Source of the DNA: Rhytidiadelphus loreus
Lineage: Eukaryota; Streptophyta; Bryopsida; Hypnales; Hylocomiaceae
Length of the DNA: 64,000 bases
Assembly: GCA_947034895.1 (NCBI GenBank)
Contig: OX344763.1
Span: 65,925,093 to 65,989,092 of the forward strand
Direction of reading: 5' to 3'
Both the position numbers and the translations under genes were made by a program. Below, one piece after another: positions 12,327-24,881 of the stretch. Positions within the stretch are counted from its first letter, which is position 1. Every line of letters starts with the position of its first letter. The notes beneath the pieces were generated by a model, which saw nothing but the letters and a program-made list of their open reading frames with translations, was not told the DNA's origin and made no database searches.

Positions 12327-13231
12327 ATTTGTATCTTAAATATATACCATGACAACAATTATATGTAGCCACATGTGGTTCTTTTAATAGAATTTTATAC
12401 TTGATTTCTTTTAGGGTTTTTTTTCCATCAACCTGTTCTTGAAATAGTAGAGACTACATCAAGTGCAAATTGTCTAGTGTTTTGAAAACAAAATATAAAA
12501 TACAATAAAATCTCAACAAAAGGGGGGGGGGTGCCCTAGGACCAATGAGCCTCCTTTTTCACAAATTGTGCAAAATAGGTTGATCTCTTTGGCCCCTGGG
12601 CTGTTCTAATGTTTTGAAAGGACTCCTCTTATAGGAGCTCTAGAACTCAGTATCAAACAATATCGGATAAGTAGAAAGGTCGCGTCTAATCACAAGGCAT
12701 TCCATCTTCAAGAAATAATATCAGAAAGTACATAGTGAGCTCTAACTTACACTGTCAATTTTAGAGGGCTCATAAGTTACCTGATACTGTAATTGTGTTT
12801 TTCACATTTACATAGCCAATCAATGCAATCCATATAATTGGTACATATAATTGGCACATATAATTGAAATACAGTAACCACCCGAGTAACCATTAGGGTT
12901 GCTAGCGTGTGAGCCTGTGAGCATGAGCTTGTGAGCGGGAATTATTTTTTGTAGTATAAACAAGTTGGGACCTATGACCGTGGGTTTATTACATTATAAA
13001 TTTCAGGAAATGTGAAGTCATTTTAATGAAATTTGACGCACTTGCAAATGTATTTTGAAGATATTTTTTGCCACAAGCAAATGCAGTTATTTTTTATAGA
13101 CATTATGATGGAAAAAATCCAAATGAAAATAGCAAATGTCCAAAATGTAGCCATAAAATACACAAATCCACTCATAATTCTAAAATCCACACATTATAGT
13201 TTGACTCAAGAGATATGTCAATCTTAAGAGT

Positions 13232-14160
13232 CTAAGTCGTAGTGGATTTGGTTATAGAACCTTCAATTGTTGATGGCTTTAAAGTCTCTCTACCCTTGGA
13301 GGCACTGCCATCTATAAATCCAAAATTTTCAAAGCATAAGTATCTTTATGGCGTTTTGGTTTAGAGCAGCCAGAGTCCGCAAATGTTGATGCCATCTGCT
13401 CGATCGACACAAGAAGGTGAAAATTCTTCTCTAGACTGAAGAAAAGACTTTGTGACTTTATCATCCTATCTACTGATGTCAATTCCATACGGCTAAAAAT
13501 AGATGTAAAACAATGTTAAACTTACAAGCTTAAAACTTGACATGAAGAAAAAGGATATGAAAAATTGCTAGCTTACTTGCAAAATTTTGACTTCTAAGCA
13601 AACTTAAGAGGTGCCATAGTCATAGTGTCTAGATCTTGGAATATCACAACTAATAGTGGCGGTCATGTTATTGCTACAACTGAGGTGCATTTCTTCATGC
13701 GTTTGACAATGGCGTAAAAAAGGTCCTTGTCCTTTTCCAATGCTACAATGTGGTAGCCTATGCCATAACAAACAATAATAGATACACTTGAAATTAATAT
13801 TATATACATTAGTTCAAAGATTCACTTTGCAAATTAGACTTAGAATCCATAATAATTGAATTCAATAGTCACCTATAGTTGCGATGCAGTCTAAAATTCT
13901 AAAGTGTGTGTGAGCCTCTTCTAAGAACTCAAGACCGTGAGCAAAGTTACCCACCATGACTAACTTGATCATCTTCAAGTACAACTTGGTGGACTTTTGC
14001 TTAGCTCCCAATCTCATGGCATTTGCAATGATGAGTTTAGGGTTCTTTTTGAAACGGGATTGTCTCATTACACTTTCATTTTGTAGCATCCGTTGCAAGT
14101 ACAATATGTTGTTGCACGATTCAAGTGACTTTTCAATTAAAAAATAATATAAATTAATCA
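13232..14160 (-). pseudogene. decayed copy of the methyltransferase-like gene
   Basis: Three blocks match the gene at 40760-42964. The C-terminal exon matches at 13232-13485 (shared DNA such as AAAGTCTCTCTACCCT and CGGCATTTTGGTTTA-like stretches). At about 13660-13790 the frame CYGIGYHIVALEKD corresponds to CRGIGRHIVALEEN. At about 13864-13960, FRILDCIATIGD corresponds to LVLDCTASTGD and is followed by the same intron position. The frame is shifted and the SAM-binding motif has lost glycines. Exons farther upstream are not recognisable. Confidence 0.6.
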
Positions 14161-15649
14161 AACCACAAAATACAAAATAATAATTTGAAAAACAACAATC
14201 CTACATAATCTAAATCTCACTTGGAACATGAAAGTTAGAAAAATATCAATTGGCATCCAATGTCAAGTTTTTCTAGATGTATGGAAAACATATTTCTTCA
14301 CATCTAATGTCCTCAACATCTTTATAAACTTGGACAAGGATAGAAGATTGTACCTTTGCACTCAATATAATATGTGAACCAATTTGGTCTTTATATGGGA
14401 GTCCTCAATGGATTTGAATTTCAATGTGGTGATGAAAAATCTTTTTATATACCTTGAATAACAAATAAATTGTAGACGAGTAAAATCCAAATGGGTTTGC
14501 AAAAGAAGTCACTCACTTGTTTATGCCATGCATAACCTGCATGATCAATTTGATCTTGTCTTTGGTATTGAGAACAATACAATTCACTGTAATAGGCCAA
14601 GACATCTTTGTTAGATGAAGCCTAGAAATATGACTCATTCACGCCAATAGACAATGAATTTTGTTCCATACAAAGAACTTCGACTTCTTCAAAGAGTAGA
14701 ATGGAGCATGACTTCAATAGCTTTCTTAGTTGACTTGTTACTAGATATCTCGATGTTTGCATTTGTCGAAGTCATTGTTATAATGGACTTGCCACATCCG
14801 CAACAAGAACTATGTTATGATGCACCTTTGAGGTTGAAGCTTGACCCACATCTCCTCATTGCACTTGAACAATTGAATCTACACGAGACAACAAGACAAT
14901 GTTAACAATTGAACTCTAGACAAGAAAAAAAAAATTCTTACAAAGTACAAAATGAAATGTATAATTTTTAAGAAGAAAATTAAAATAATTTATAAAACAA
15001 AATCTCTAAGCTATGTTTCTCATCAAATAATCTTGGTTTAATATACAGTCACTATAAAGATCATCAATAATATATGCAAAGATGTCACATTAAATGAATT
15101 TAAAGAAAATCCGAGAATTAATCAATGTCAACAAAAACTATCTTAGTACCAGAAACTTCTCAAATTTGCATATAACTAGAAAAAATTAATGAATGAAACC
15201 ATCCTTGGCCCACAAAAGTATCACTAAATAGTAATGGCCCAAAAAAAACTAAATTCAAATTCAAAAGCACGACGCACCACATGTGTGATGTACCATGCTT
15301 ATAGCCCCCCCGCCATGTTTTGCCAATTGACTCCAACATTGAAAATTCCTAAATTCTTGAAATAGGAATCAATTCTAGGAGATTTAGCAAAGGCTTGTCC
15401 AAAATTAGTCGGAGGCGATTGACCTAAGAAGAGACTACAAAGCCCCCCTAAGAATCGGTAACTAATTGGTTTTTATTTAAATTTCATCCATCCATTACAT
15501 TTCATTTTCAAAAACATATTAAACTTTAATCCAAAGTTACTAAGCTTCATACTCTTCAATCCAAACCACAATCACTAATTTGAACTAAAATTTAAAACTA
15601 GTAATTCAAATTCCACTAGCCCTGAAGCAAAACAAAGAGGCATTTCTTT

Positions 15650-16012
15650 CTTTTTTTGACCAAAAATAGGGGGTCCGGCTAGTAGCTCAAAAACCTCAGT
15701 CGGACCCGATGGGGTTCTTCAAGCTACCTAGTGCTACCCCCGTTTTTGGTACTCGAAAAAAAAAATTCCAAAAACAAAAAAATTTTTTTTTTTTTTTTTT
15801 TTTGACCGAAAATAGGGGGTCCGGCTGGTAGCTCGAAAACCTCAGTCGGACCCGACGGGGTTCTTCGAGCTACCTAGTGCTACCCCCGTTTTTGGTACTC
15901 GAAAAAAAAAATAAAAAAATAAAAAATAAAATAAAAAAATATATATATATATATACTTTTTTTTAACGAAAAATATGGGGTCCTGCTGGAAGTTCAAAAA
16001 ACTCAGTCGAGT
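15650..16012. repeat. three tandem about 105-bp hairpin-forming units separated by A/T runs
   Basis: A unit containing ATAGGGGGTCCGGCT.GTAGCTC ... TTCTTCGAGCTACC ... CCCCCGTTTTTGGTACTCG occurs at about 15662-15760 and 15806-15903, with a truncated third copy at 15968-16012. Each is followed by a long A- or T-run. GGTAGCTCGAA pairs with TTCGAGCTACC inside the unit. This could be a small foldback or SINE-like repeat. The unusually GC-rich unit stands out in AT-rich surroundings. Confidence 0.65.
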
Positions 16013-16239
16013 GTAAGGTAGCAATGTTTAAATCAAGTTTGTTTGTCAATGCTAGATGGGTTGTTTGTTTTGGGTAGAATGACAAACTACAACCTTTTTC
16101 CATCTCTACAGATTGTGTGTGAACAATAGTGCTATATCTTTTAATCTTCATAATCTCACTTCTCAAAATTTGAATATTTCATTCTACTTTGAGCTATTGT
16201 ATTTCAATGTCTTGATATAAGTCTTCACCTTAAGTTTGA

Positions 16240-18780
16240 TTGCCCTCTCTCAATTTAACTTTAGTACTCATTGAGAACCATCCAACTTTCTTTCAAGATA
16301 TTGTATGTTGCCTCCGACTTTTCGTGCTCATCATAGCCTTTAGAAATTTCAATAGCTTATTTATGAATCAACAATGCAATAGTGATTTGCAGAAAAATAT
16401 TGATAACCCATTACAGAATTCAAACAATAGAAAGAATCCAAATCTACACACATGGAAAACTATAACAAGTAAATACGAAAACCTACCTTCATCATTTATT
16501 CCAGTATTGCCTTTGCAACTCTCTAGAACTCTATTTGGAGTTGTACTACCTTATTTGCATTTTCTTTTAATTATTGTATTCGTACAACAATCAACCATGT
16601 GAAATTTTAATTCAAGTAAATTGTTTGTGATTTTTATACTCTACTTCTATGGCTCTATACATTTAACTTTACTTATAGCAATCACAAGAATCTCATTTTC
16701 AATTTCAGCAACATTCCAAATTAGATGTAAATCACTTTGCAATACCTAGTAATGAAAAAGGTTGTTAAAAAAATCACAAGACCTAGCGCTACTTGGCATA
16801 ACCTTTATGACTTTTTTATTACCATTGCTTTCATATTACAAAAGCTAATTCCGCATTGTTGGAATGTTAGGTAATTTAGCCTATGACAGGCCAACTTTGG
16901 ACCAACCTAATGTAGGTGAAAAAAAATTTGTGAAGTAAATTTCAGAAGATACATGTATAGCTAAAGAATTTTTGGACCTGCAATAAGGTGATCAAAAATT
17001 GGCTTGTTAGAGGTTGAGTTATCTTACAACGACTATGGTTGCCACCCAAAGTTGTTATATCCCCATTAGTAGATTTGAATGCTGAAATATGAGTTGTTGC
17101 ACTTGATAAGTTTTTTCTAAAGTGGTTGTCCAAGCTCTCAATGTCTAATTAACCTTCTTCTTCTTTTCACATTTGTAATGTAGCCCTTCACCAACAAAAC
17201 AACAAATTCATCATTGGTAACCTATTTAGATTCATAAATTTTAGAGTATAACAGTACAAGAGTACAACTATATGAAAATAAAATTTGCATTGGGATTCAA
17301 CAATGTATAGGTTGTGCTTGGTTTGGAGCACTTTCCAAACACGTCCTCAATATTTGCGTCACTGATGAAAGCAATATTTTTAGCAAACGTAGGATTAGGT
17401 TCATTACTACTCAATGGTGCTAGTATGTGAGCTTATAAGCCTTGAGTTTAGACACATAGGTACTCTACAACTATTGGAGATGTCTATAACATACATATTT
17501 ATAATATAAACATCCTTAAACTATAGAAAGTGTGTATAACATAGACACCTATAATATAATTAGGCATCTATAATGTAAATATCCTATAACCATAAAAGGT
17601 GCTTATAACATAAGTACCTACAACATTGACACCTATAATATAAACATCCCATAACTATGAAAGATGCTTAAAACATAGGAGTCTAGGCTTCTATATTCAT
17701 GGACTCAAGCTCCCTAGGTTCACAAAATAGCAAACGTGATCTACTACCTATTGTAACCCCCCCCTTTTTTTTAAAACCTCTTTGTTTGTGCGCTGTGAAA
17801 GGCAATCTCTTCTTCACATTGATTGGATCAAATCTTAGTTGAGATGAGACATTAGTACATTACTATTGCAATATGTTGGCTTATGTCTGCAAGAATACCT
17901 TACTTTGTCCCCATATCGAGTTTTCAATATGATTAACATATTCAAGAATGTGTTGTATATTCAACCACCTCTACATGATGCAAATGTGTATCTAACAGTC
18001 CGAAACATTTAAACCATATAGCAAATTGCAAATGCACCAACTACAAAACAACATAACAAGTGGGAGAGTGTTGGCTATGTCAAAAAAAAAATACTAGGAG
18101 TAACATTGTTGCCTTTCCTAGGACTAGGTACAATTGTTTAACTAGAGATTGGATTTGACCTTAATAAAAACGTGTATTGAATTACAGTGTGTACATAATC
18201 CTCATGCACATGCTCAAACTTTACAAACATGACAATTTTATCCATTGGAGGTCGTCAAAAATACATTAATTGCAAGCACACATACTACCTATACTGGTAC
18301 TTTTGCAAAATGGACATCTATGAAGATAAATTCATTCATGCACCAAATTATAGCTTCAACGAGGTGAAGTTTCTTTTAGTTAAAGTAGGAATCATCACAA
18401 TTTTAGAGTAGTCTTGGCCATATTTTTTTATGTACTTCTTTTGTATTGTATTAAAATTTAGTACGATTGAAATGATTTAAAGTGTATAGAATGCAACAAT
18501 CCTATGCATCCTTGTTTGTTTCTATTCTTTTTCTTTTATTCCTTTAAAAATCATTATTTTTCATTTTCTTTTTCATTTTTTTCATTTTTTTTACTGTGCT
18601 CTCATTTTTTCCCTTCATTCTCCAATTTAGGAGACATAATTATTTTTAATAATGATTCAGATCTTACAATCCACTGCTTAGTCATTTTTTTTTTATTAGT
18701 CTATTATTTGTATTCCAATTTTTTTCTATTTTTTGGGAAAGATGCCTTTTTCCATTTATATATATTTTTTCTTAAATAAT
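16240..18780. other. AT-rich interior of element A without supportable genes
   Basis: The few open frames here are Phe/Lys-rich translations of AT-rich DNA with no domain signature. Around 17480-17690 there are loosely repeated ATAACATA.ACACCTATAATATAA segments. Confidence 0.5.
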
Positions 18781-19895
18781 GGTCACTACATTAGATTGGA
18801 ATACATTTGTGAGAGGTTCATGAGACTTAAATGTGGTGACTGAGGTTTGAATCCTATGAGGCCCCAAATTATACTGGTGCATACAATATCTATAATGAGC
18901 TGCAAGCAAAGCGTTGATGTAGAGTAGCATTAGTGAATGCTAGGTTATACTTATTATTGTGTTTGTGAGTCACATTAGCCTAATATATTCTATTGTGTTC
19001 TCAAAATAACTTGTGAGTACCTCGACATAAAAATTGTAGTAGTTGAATTGAATACTGAATTGTGTACCACAATATAAAGTTGTTTTTTGCTAGAAATGAA
19101 TAGTGACAATTTTTGAAAAAAAATATTGAAATCCACGGTTATAGGAATAACGATCATAGGAATAACGGTCATAGGTCCTAAAATTTACTAAAAATAGTAT
19201 ATTTTCTTCTCCATTAAAATTATTTTTCCAAAAAAAATATTTTTTGGTAAAAAAGTTGAAAAAAATAAATTTCAAGGCTCCCCGCTCACAAGCTTCCCGC
19301 TCACAGCTCACAAGCTCCCCGCTCCCCGCTCGCACGCTAGCGTCGTTGCAGTAACCATTGGTGTTACTAGACAAGACTTTAAATTTTAAACAAAACAATT
19401 AATCCAAAATGGAACTTTGCCTTTCTTAAACCCAAATTTGGTATGCTTCAGAGAAATTGCACCTGAATTGAATATTCATCACACAATTTAACAAAAATTT
19501 TACAATACTTATGAAAAGGGACCAAGCCACTATAATGTGGGAAAAAATATTTAACCCTGCACAAAAAATAGAAGAATCCAGTTAAGAGTCAAGGAATGGA
19601 TACAAATCCAGAGTTGAGAGAAATAACAGCATTGTAAGTCTAAGCGGTTATTTACTATACATACGTCTCTTGGCTTTCCATTGATCCAAAGTCTGGTGCT
19701 TCCAATATCAGAGTCCACCATGACCAATTATACACATTGCATTGATCCAAAGCACTACTTCAATTATCAGGACATGTGAATAACTCTGACTTACACGATT
19801 TTCATTGTTCCTCATACTGTCAATCCGTCTTCAGGCAACCAAAGAGTACTTAAAATTTGAGGAAGCTTGCATTATGGCACCCTAAACACAAACGG

Positions 19896-20114
19896 TTATA
19901 TAAATTCAGAACGATGCGCCTCATGGAATTCCTTATACTTCAAGTAGTTAGGCTTACCTATTGGATTACAGGTTTTGATTGGATTCAATAGAGACACAAT
20001 GATGTACAACATGCCCAATATCTTGATATGTGATATCATACTGCTGTAAATTACACAAAAAATGAATACATGGAGTGGAGCTAGCATATCCATGCTAAGT
20101 ATGCAATTTTAAGT
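19896..20114. other. 3' flank of the transposase-like gene
   Basis: No domain is visible. This may hold the 3' untranslated region of the gene ending at 20115. Confidence 0.3.
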
Positions 20115-20555
20115 CTAAGAGACTCTTGCCTCAACATCCAAAACGGAATCTGTTATAGAATCTAAGATATTCACCCGTAGCTCATAACTAGCCTGACTTC
20201 CCTTTACAAAATGGGCTGTGGGGGGCATGCTAAAATCTGAAAGGAGTATGGCATGGCTATGTACATAAGCAAATGGCCGGTCATCCCTCAAAAGATAAGT
20301 TCTACTATTGCGTTGGTATCTTTCATACCAATAGCCTTGAACTAACAATTCACTAGGCACAAACGAATTTCCAAAGTCATCTGTGAAGGCTACCCTGTTG
20401 ACATGCGACCCCTTAGTCACAAGCATCACCCAGAAAGTTTCGTCATTCTCACAGTCCGCCCTTACGTCAATGTTGAAACCAACTCGTACCAAGTCTCCAG
20501 CAATGTCGGGCCCTGCTTCAGCTTTGTTGTTGTCCACCTCTTCTTCAGATATCAA
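20115..20555 (-). pseudogene. C-terminal BAH-like block of the transposase-like gene
   Basis: The block reads VGFNIDVRADCENDETFWVML ... GYWYERYQRNSRTYLL ... SMPPTAHFVKGS. It is a beta-rich domain whose pattern (acidic FW..., then GYWYE, then a YLL.D strand) loosely resembles BAH domains attached to the same transposase-like core. The block is open for 146 codons. It is separated from the core block by two stops, and the junction near 20570 may be an intron or a frameshift. Confidence 0.45.
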
Positions 20556-20579
20556 ACATGCATTGCTCCTTGACTTGGG

Positions 20580-21389
20580 GCATATCCTTCATAGCGTCCA
20601 ATCAGGAACATGGGATTGTTGTGTACAAGAAAATCTAGAGTTTGGATCAAGACAAGCGACACAAAAGCAAGTGAGCTGTCGGAACTGAACCAAAGTAGGA
20701 TCCCTGCAAGACAACGAACGGCACTGATGCATGGCTCTGCTCCCGCAAATAGTTTCAACCTCCAATTTGTCAACTGTATTTATAGCACCCTCTTTGATCT
20801 CCCAAAAAAATTTAGCGATTCTCTGCCGTTCACCATGTCACCCTGCATGGTACTTGTTACTCTGCTCCTGCAAAAATCGAACCACCTCAGAAGCATTTTG
20901 CAACTTCCGACCATTTGGCTTCATCTGCTATTTGAACAATTCATGTTTTAAAAGAGCCCCAGCCCCATCTACTTCCCCTTTACCATGCCCGGATGCAAAA
21001 AAGTTCCACGACATTTGGCAGCCTTCGGGCAACTCGTCTGACATTGTCAAACTCGGGAATCTACTCATGAAGTACCATGCTCGGGCAGACTTAAACTGCC
21101 CACTACATCCATCAGTCCACACAACGTGAGAGCTTGGCTGAAATCCCTTCGATATCAGATAACCCCAATGCAACATAAAAGAATGTTGTACATAAAGTGA
21201 GTCATGCTGTTTGTCGTCTGAAACATAATAGTGAGTTTCCTTCAGTAAATAAGGCTCTCCATTAGAGAAGGTCCAGTTAGGGTTACTTCTGAAAGTTATA
21301 TGCACTAAAATTGAGAGTTGCTCAGTGCGCCAATGCATAGACTGTACTTCGTTTTGAATTTTCATTGAATAGTTCTCAGAAAAATCCAT
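20580..21389 (-). pseudogene. catalytic core of the transposase-like gene, RNase-H-like
   Basis: MDFSENYSM near the start, VVWTDGCSGQFKSARAWYF in the middle and NFFASGHGKGEVDGAGALLK near the end place acidic residues where a DDE/D transposase fold would need them: D of MDF, D of TDG, and E or D of GEVDG. A Cys cluster follows (QCRSLSC...LTCFCVAC). The frame continues through a TAG at 20928 and a TGA near 20850. Catalytic assignment is inference from spacing and family resemblance. Confidence 0.6.
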
Positions 21390-21604
21390 ACAAGATATTA
21401 GAGTACCATTGGGATTGAAGTGAAAAGCTCCTTAAATTGTAGGTCTTGCCATGAGGCCAGAAAATTATGCACAATAAATCGTGACAATTTTGGTTTCAAG
21501 TAATGAATCAATTCCTACGGTTTTGACTCACAGTATATCAGCTTCAAGGCCTTCTTTGGCTTCCCATCTTCATCAATCCCAATGTTCTCGTACCTCGTAC
21601 GTTT

Positions 21605-22045
21605 CTACTTCACCAACTTCTCTGAAGAAACTTCACATGGACAAATCCTGAGGTTTTGAACTCCACAGTTCAAACAATCACCTAGAAGGTAGTCATGCCG
21701 ATACCACAGGTCAAATTCGCCCTTCTGGCAAAGAACAGAAGTCCATAAATGCGTTAATCTCTTGTATATTTCATTATGTGCATCGCATCCAACCAGAGTA
21801 GTTTCAGAATCGTCAAAAATGGCACAAACAATGCAAGTACACTGGCAATCTTTGTGTACCCCTTGCAAATCACAGTGCATGGCATTCAGAGCATCCCGGA
21901 GATCAGTCAAATCTTGGTGGTCCCTACACAAGCAGGTATACCACATTTTCAACCTTCTTACCCACCAGCACTTCAATCCCTCGAAGCTCCTCAGATTGCA
22001 CGGCACATCGGCATGCTTTTGTTTGAATTCTATGAAGAACTCCAA
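21605..22045 (-). pseudogene. Cys-rich middle block of the transposase-like gene
   Basis: It begins EFFIEFKQKHADVPCNLRSF and contains a dense cysteine run (CLCRDH, HKDCQCTCIVCAIF, GDCLNCGVQNLRICPC) suited to metal binding. Its position, directly before the catalytic core and after a repeat-filled intron, is consistent with one gene. Between this block and the core, about 21400-21600, the frame YENIGIDEDGKPKKALKLIY continues but a stop and a shift occur. Confidence 0.55.
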
Positions 22046-22049
22046 CTAC

Positions 22050-22829
22050 CAACAAAATCTGTATCAGTGCTTAGGTGCTTGCAGAAAGCACCGTAAAGGA
22101 ATGCAATGGATTAAGGAAATACTGCTTAAGGGTAGTTCCTTACAATAACCACAGCAAAGGATTAGAAAAGACACTTGCTGACCTGCTTACAGAAAGCAGA
22201 GCAAATGGCCAGAAAGGACTTAAGAACTCCAAGCACACACCCATTTGCTAGCATGCTATGTACGATTACTTAGTTGCTTACATGAAAGTACACTTAATGA
22301 CTTCGCTAAGCACCACTCGCACCGCTAAGTACCTGAGCACTGCTAAGCACTTGTCTGAGCACCACTAAGCACCTGAAACACTAATCACAGACTGCTAAGC
22401 ACCTGACCACCTGAAACACTTATCACAGACCGCTAAGCAACTCAGCACCTAATCACGTACCCCCAAACCGCTACACAACTGAGCACCTAATCAACTAACC
22501 ATAAATCACTAAGCACATCACTACCTAATCCAAAACTGGAAATGCTTTTCCCTTAGGATCACTTCAGTTCTTTAGACAATGAATAGTTTGCCTAAACAAT
22601 AACAAGTACTGTCTTATCCGAGCACCACGAAAGGACTCCAACAACATAATGGGCAGCAAAACAACCATACGGTAGTTTGATCCGATTTGATAACTATAGA
22701 AATTGTTACCAAAACAAAGGCATTTGTAGAAAGGAGACAAGTTCAAAATCTAGAAGACCAAAGAGGCTAAGACAATACCTGTAATCCATATACTCAATCA
22801 TTGTAAGGCCACTGTGAGAGAGAAAACTC
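22050..22829 (-). repeat. intron filled with GTGCTTAG-type repeats
   Basis: Between a GTGAGT donor at 22829 and the exon at 22045, the coding strand repeats GTGCTTAGC/GGTGCTCAG words, densest at 22300-22520 (on the plus strand, GCTAAGCACCTGA.CAC). The period is irregular, near 30-45 bp. The same TGCTTAG word fills an intron of the opposing gene at 6820-7390. Confidence 0.6.
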
Positions 22830-23638
22830 ACTTGGGATAACTGGAGATAGTGAGTTGCATGCTCAATGTACACCTTTGGAGCTATGCATTTCCTCACAAT
22901 GTCCTTTCTATTTGGCGAAACAGTGGTCTCTTCTTCCCACCACTTCCTAATGAGATTCTTCATTACATCTGAGATTGAATCTGAGTGGCCTCTATTTCAT
23001 GCTTGGAGCCAGAATGCATCTTGTTTAGTGTCTACAAGGATTCTCCTTGCAAGTGCTTGTTTGATATTCCTCCTGTCCACGCCAAGAATCCCTGCAACAC
23101 CCCTTCCACTCCTGATTCCTGGTGCAACAGCAAATGTGCAAACAATATTTTTTGCTACAACCGTTTTGGCTTTACGCAATCCTACTAAACGAGTCTGCAT
23201 ACCATCTTTCAAGCTACCCAGAACCTCATGCTTCAATTTCACCGCAGCAGGATCCTTCAAACACGGCGGTATCATGTTTTTTAGTAATAGTTGGCCTAAG
23301 ATTTTCATTATTGTAAGGTGATGAACTTCTGTATCATGATTCCTCATCCTCTGAGCTGCAAACAAACTAATATCCCGAGCAAGCACGGCACTAGCTCTCT
23401 GAGCCTGTTTTGGATCTGAAACTACGAACTTTGGATCAACATTGAGGATTCTGGAAGCATGCGCACTTGATGCACTTTGTAACTCTACTTTTCGAGCACG
23501 ACATCTGCGAGTCCTTTCTTGGTTTGACGCCTTTCGCTTCTCAGCATACCAAGCATGGTAATCGCACCCAAGTAGTGGTAAATCTCCAAAGCTTGTACTA
23601 GATTCGAAATCATCAGACTCAGTGGCCGACCCTGCCAT
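22830..23638 (-). pseudogene. N-terminal DNA-binding-like block of the transposase-like gene
   Basis: The ATG at 23638 opens MAGSATESDDFESS, followed by a basic region (EKRKASNQERTRRCRARK), a long helix-rich stretch, and GVAGILGVDRRNIKQALARR, which reads as a helix-turn-helix. The same frame passes a TGA at 22997 into KWWEEETTVSPNRKDIVRK and THYLQLSQ before a GTGAGT donor. The basic and HTH parts suggest DNA binding, which is inference. Confidence 0.6.
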
Positions 23639-24122
23639 TCTAATCTTTGACTACTAGATTTATGTACAGAAAGAGAGATTTACAAATACCTCAGCAACAT
23701 CTCAAAATTGCAAAACTTAAGCCCTTACAAACTAAACCAAGTATTCAGGTAATAAAACTTGACCCTTGTAACTCTAAACACCCTAAACCTGCAAAGCGCA
23801 ACAAAGATGGTGATTCATGAAAGTTCAAGGCTTCGCATTCAAGCGAAGTGCAAAACTTTGGGGGGAATCACTTCGGGATGCAAACTGTAGTCTGCCGCCA
23901 ACAACACTTACGAACCGTAACATCAGCCGGACCCGGAAGCACACGAGGTTCCCAAAACACCTGATCTATAATTCTATCGTGCATTTCAATCAAACGGGTA
24001 CCTTTTTTGATGCACTTAGAATCACTGCACAAATCGATCCCTACAACTGCAACTTGTAGATTTGGTGTTGCTTTCCTGATGCACTTAGAATCAACACAGA
24101 AATTGATCCCTGCAACTTCGAC

Positions 24123-24326
24123 CTACAAATCTCGTGGACTCTCGGGCGGTGTTCTAAAAACTTCTTCTTCTTCTATGTCTTCTTCATCAACGACAATACT
24201 CCTCAAATTTTTCCACACCGAAGTGCTCAGTCGTTGCAACCCCTTACAGTGAAGCCTCGAATTTGGGCCACCATACCCAGCTAACAGATCATGTGTGTTC
24301 ATTTTCCAAAGATTCTCAACGCTCAC
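24123..24326 (-). pseudogene. possible first exon of the transposase-like gene
   Basis: 67 codons from ATG 24326 (MSVENLWKMNTHDLLAGYGG...) ending in an acidic run (DEEDIEEEE) and a Pro-rich tail. Two related about 70-bp segments (GATGCACTTAGAATCA at 24009 and 24079) lie in the presumed intron just downstream. Assignment to the gene rests on strand, spacing and telo-box sequence 60 bases upstream. Confidence 0.4.
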
Positions 24327-24388
24327 CCTAAACCGCTATTTTCTCTGAAAGAGAATAAGATCTGCTTGGAAGGCCTAAACGTTCACGA

Positions 24389-24405
24389 ACCCTAAACCCT
24401 AAACC
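24389..24405 (-). promoter_or_regulatory. double telo-box upstream of the transposase-like gene
   Basis: ACCCTAAACCCTAAACC (read as TTTAGGG on the coding strand) lies 60-80 bases before the ATG at 24326. It is the same kind of motif seen at the start of the opposing gene. Confidence 0.4.
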
Positions 24406-24881
24406 AGATTGAAAGCAGCCGTGTTCAACATGATGAAAGCGGCGAAGCAATCTCACGAAATTATGAAAGCAGCAACGTTCACAATGTGGAAAGCGGCAAC
24501 GTTCAAATTTAGACCAGATGCTTGCATGATCTCCTATATTGCGCACTAATGAGCAAATCAACTCATGACTTCACCGTTTGATCCTAAACCTAGATCCGTT
24601 GTTCAGGGCCTTTGACAACGACAATGACAAACTGCACCCATCAACTGAAAATCATCTAGTTTGTCATCCAATTTCTATAGCAACTAAGGACAAAAAGGGC
24701 TGGTTACACGTGATATTTTAACCTTATTCCACTTAAAGACATTCTAGAACACCACCACTTTTTTGGACAAGGCAAATGTACTATATTAGAATGCACTTGT
24801 CAAAAAAATTTAAGAGAATTTAAAATTATATGACTTTAAATCAAAGTTTTAACAAAAAATTAGGAGTTGTGACATCCAAGT

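Larger units (their letters stand above)
8790..12890. other. gene-free interior of the large element
   Basis: No supportable coding sequence. It contains the 42-bp tandem repeat at 9453-9620, three spaced copies of GTTAATTTTGGAAGG (10140, 10193 and 10227), a CT/TA/GA hairpin at 11062-11102, a short CCCTAAA tract and a 45-bp triplication at 12192-12326. Base composition becomes strongly AT-rich after about 10300. Confidence 0.6.
12894..19350. mobile_element. hAT-like element A, 6.46 kb, carrying a decayed methyltransferase-like gene
   Basis: The left end is TAGGGTTGCTAGCGTGTGAGC, a one-base variant of CAGGGTTGCTAGC. The right end is GCTCGCACGCTAGCGTCGTTGCA. GTAACCAT flanks both sides exactly (12886-12893 and 19351-19358). 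An 8-bp duplication and a CAGGG-type terminus fit the hAT superfamily. Subterminal GTGAGC/GAGC repeats at both ends and a shared TAGG.CCTATGACCG motif are also found in elements B and C. The interior is AT-rich, with fragments of the gene that is better preserved at 40760-42964. No hAT transposase is recognisable, so it was probably mobilised in trans. Confidence 0.75.
20115..24326 (-). pseudogene. transposase-like gene (DG..QFK / GHGKG family), broken
   Basis: Overall span of a minus-strand gene with blocks at 24123-24326, 22830-23638, 21605-22045, 20580-21389 and 20115-20555. The order is acidic N-terminus, basic helix and helix-turn-helix-like region, KWWEEETTVSP..KDI motif, Cys-rich segment, an RNase-H-like catalytic core, a Cys cluster, and a C-terminal beta-rich domain. 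I recognise the family from repeats in non-seed plants and some other eukaryotes but have no firm name for it. In-frame stops (22997, 20928 and about 20850) and a frameshift near 21425 show that it is inactive. It starts 0.6 kb from the right terminal repeat and is the best candidate for the transposase of the large element. Confidence 0.65.

Noticed and set aside
16240..19398. hAT transposase in element A
   Set aside because: Open frames there are short translations of AT-rich DNA without the expected C-terminal dimerisation pattern.
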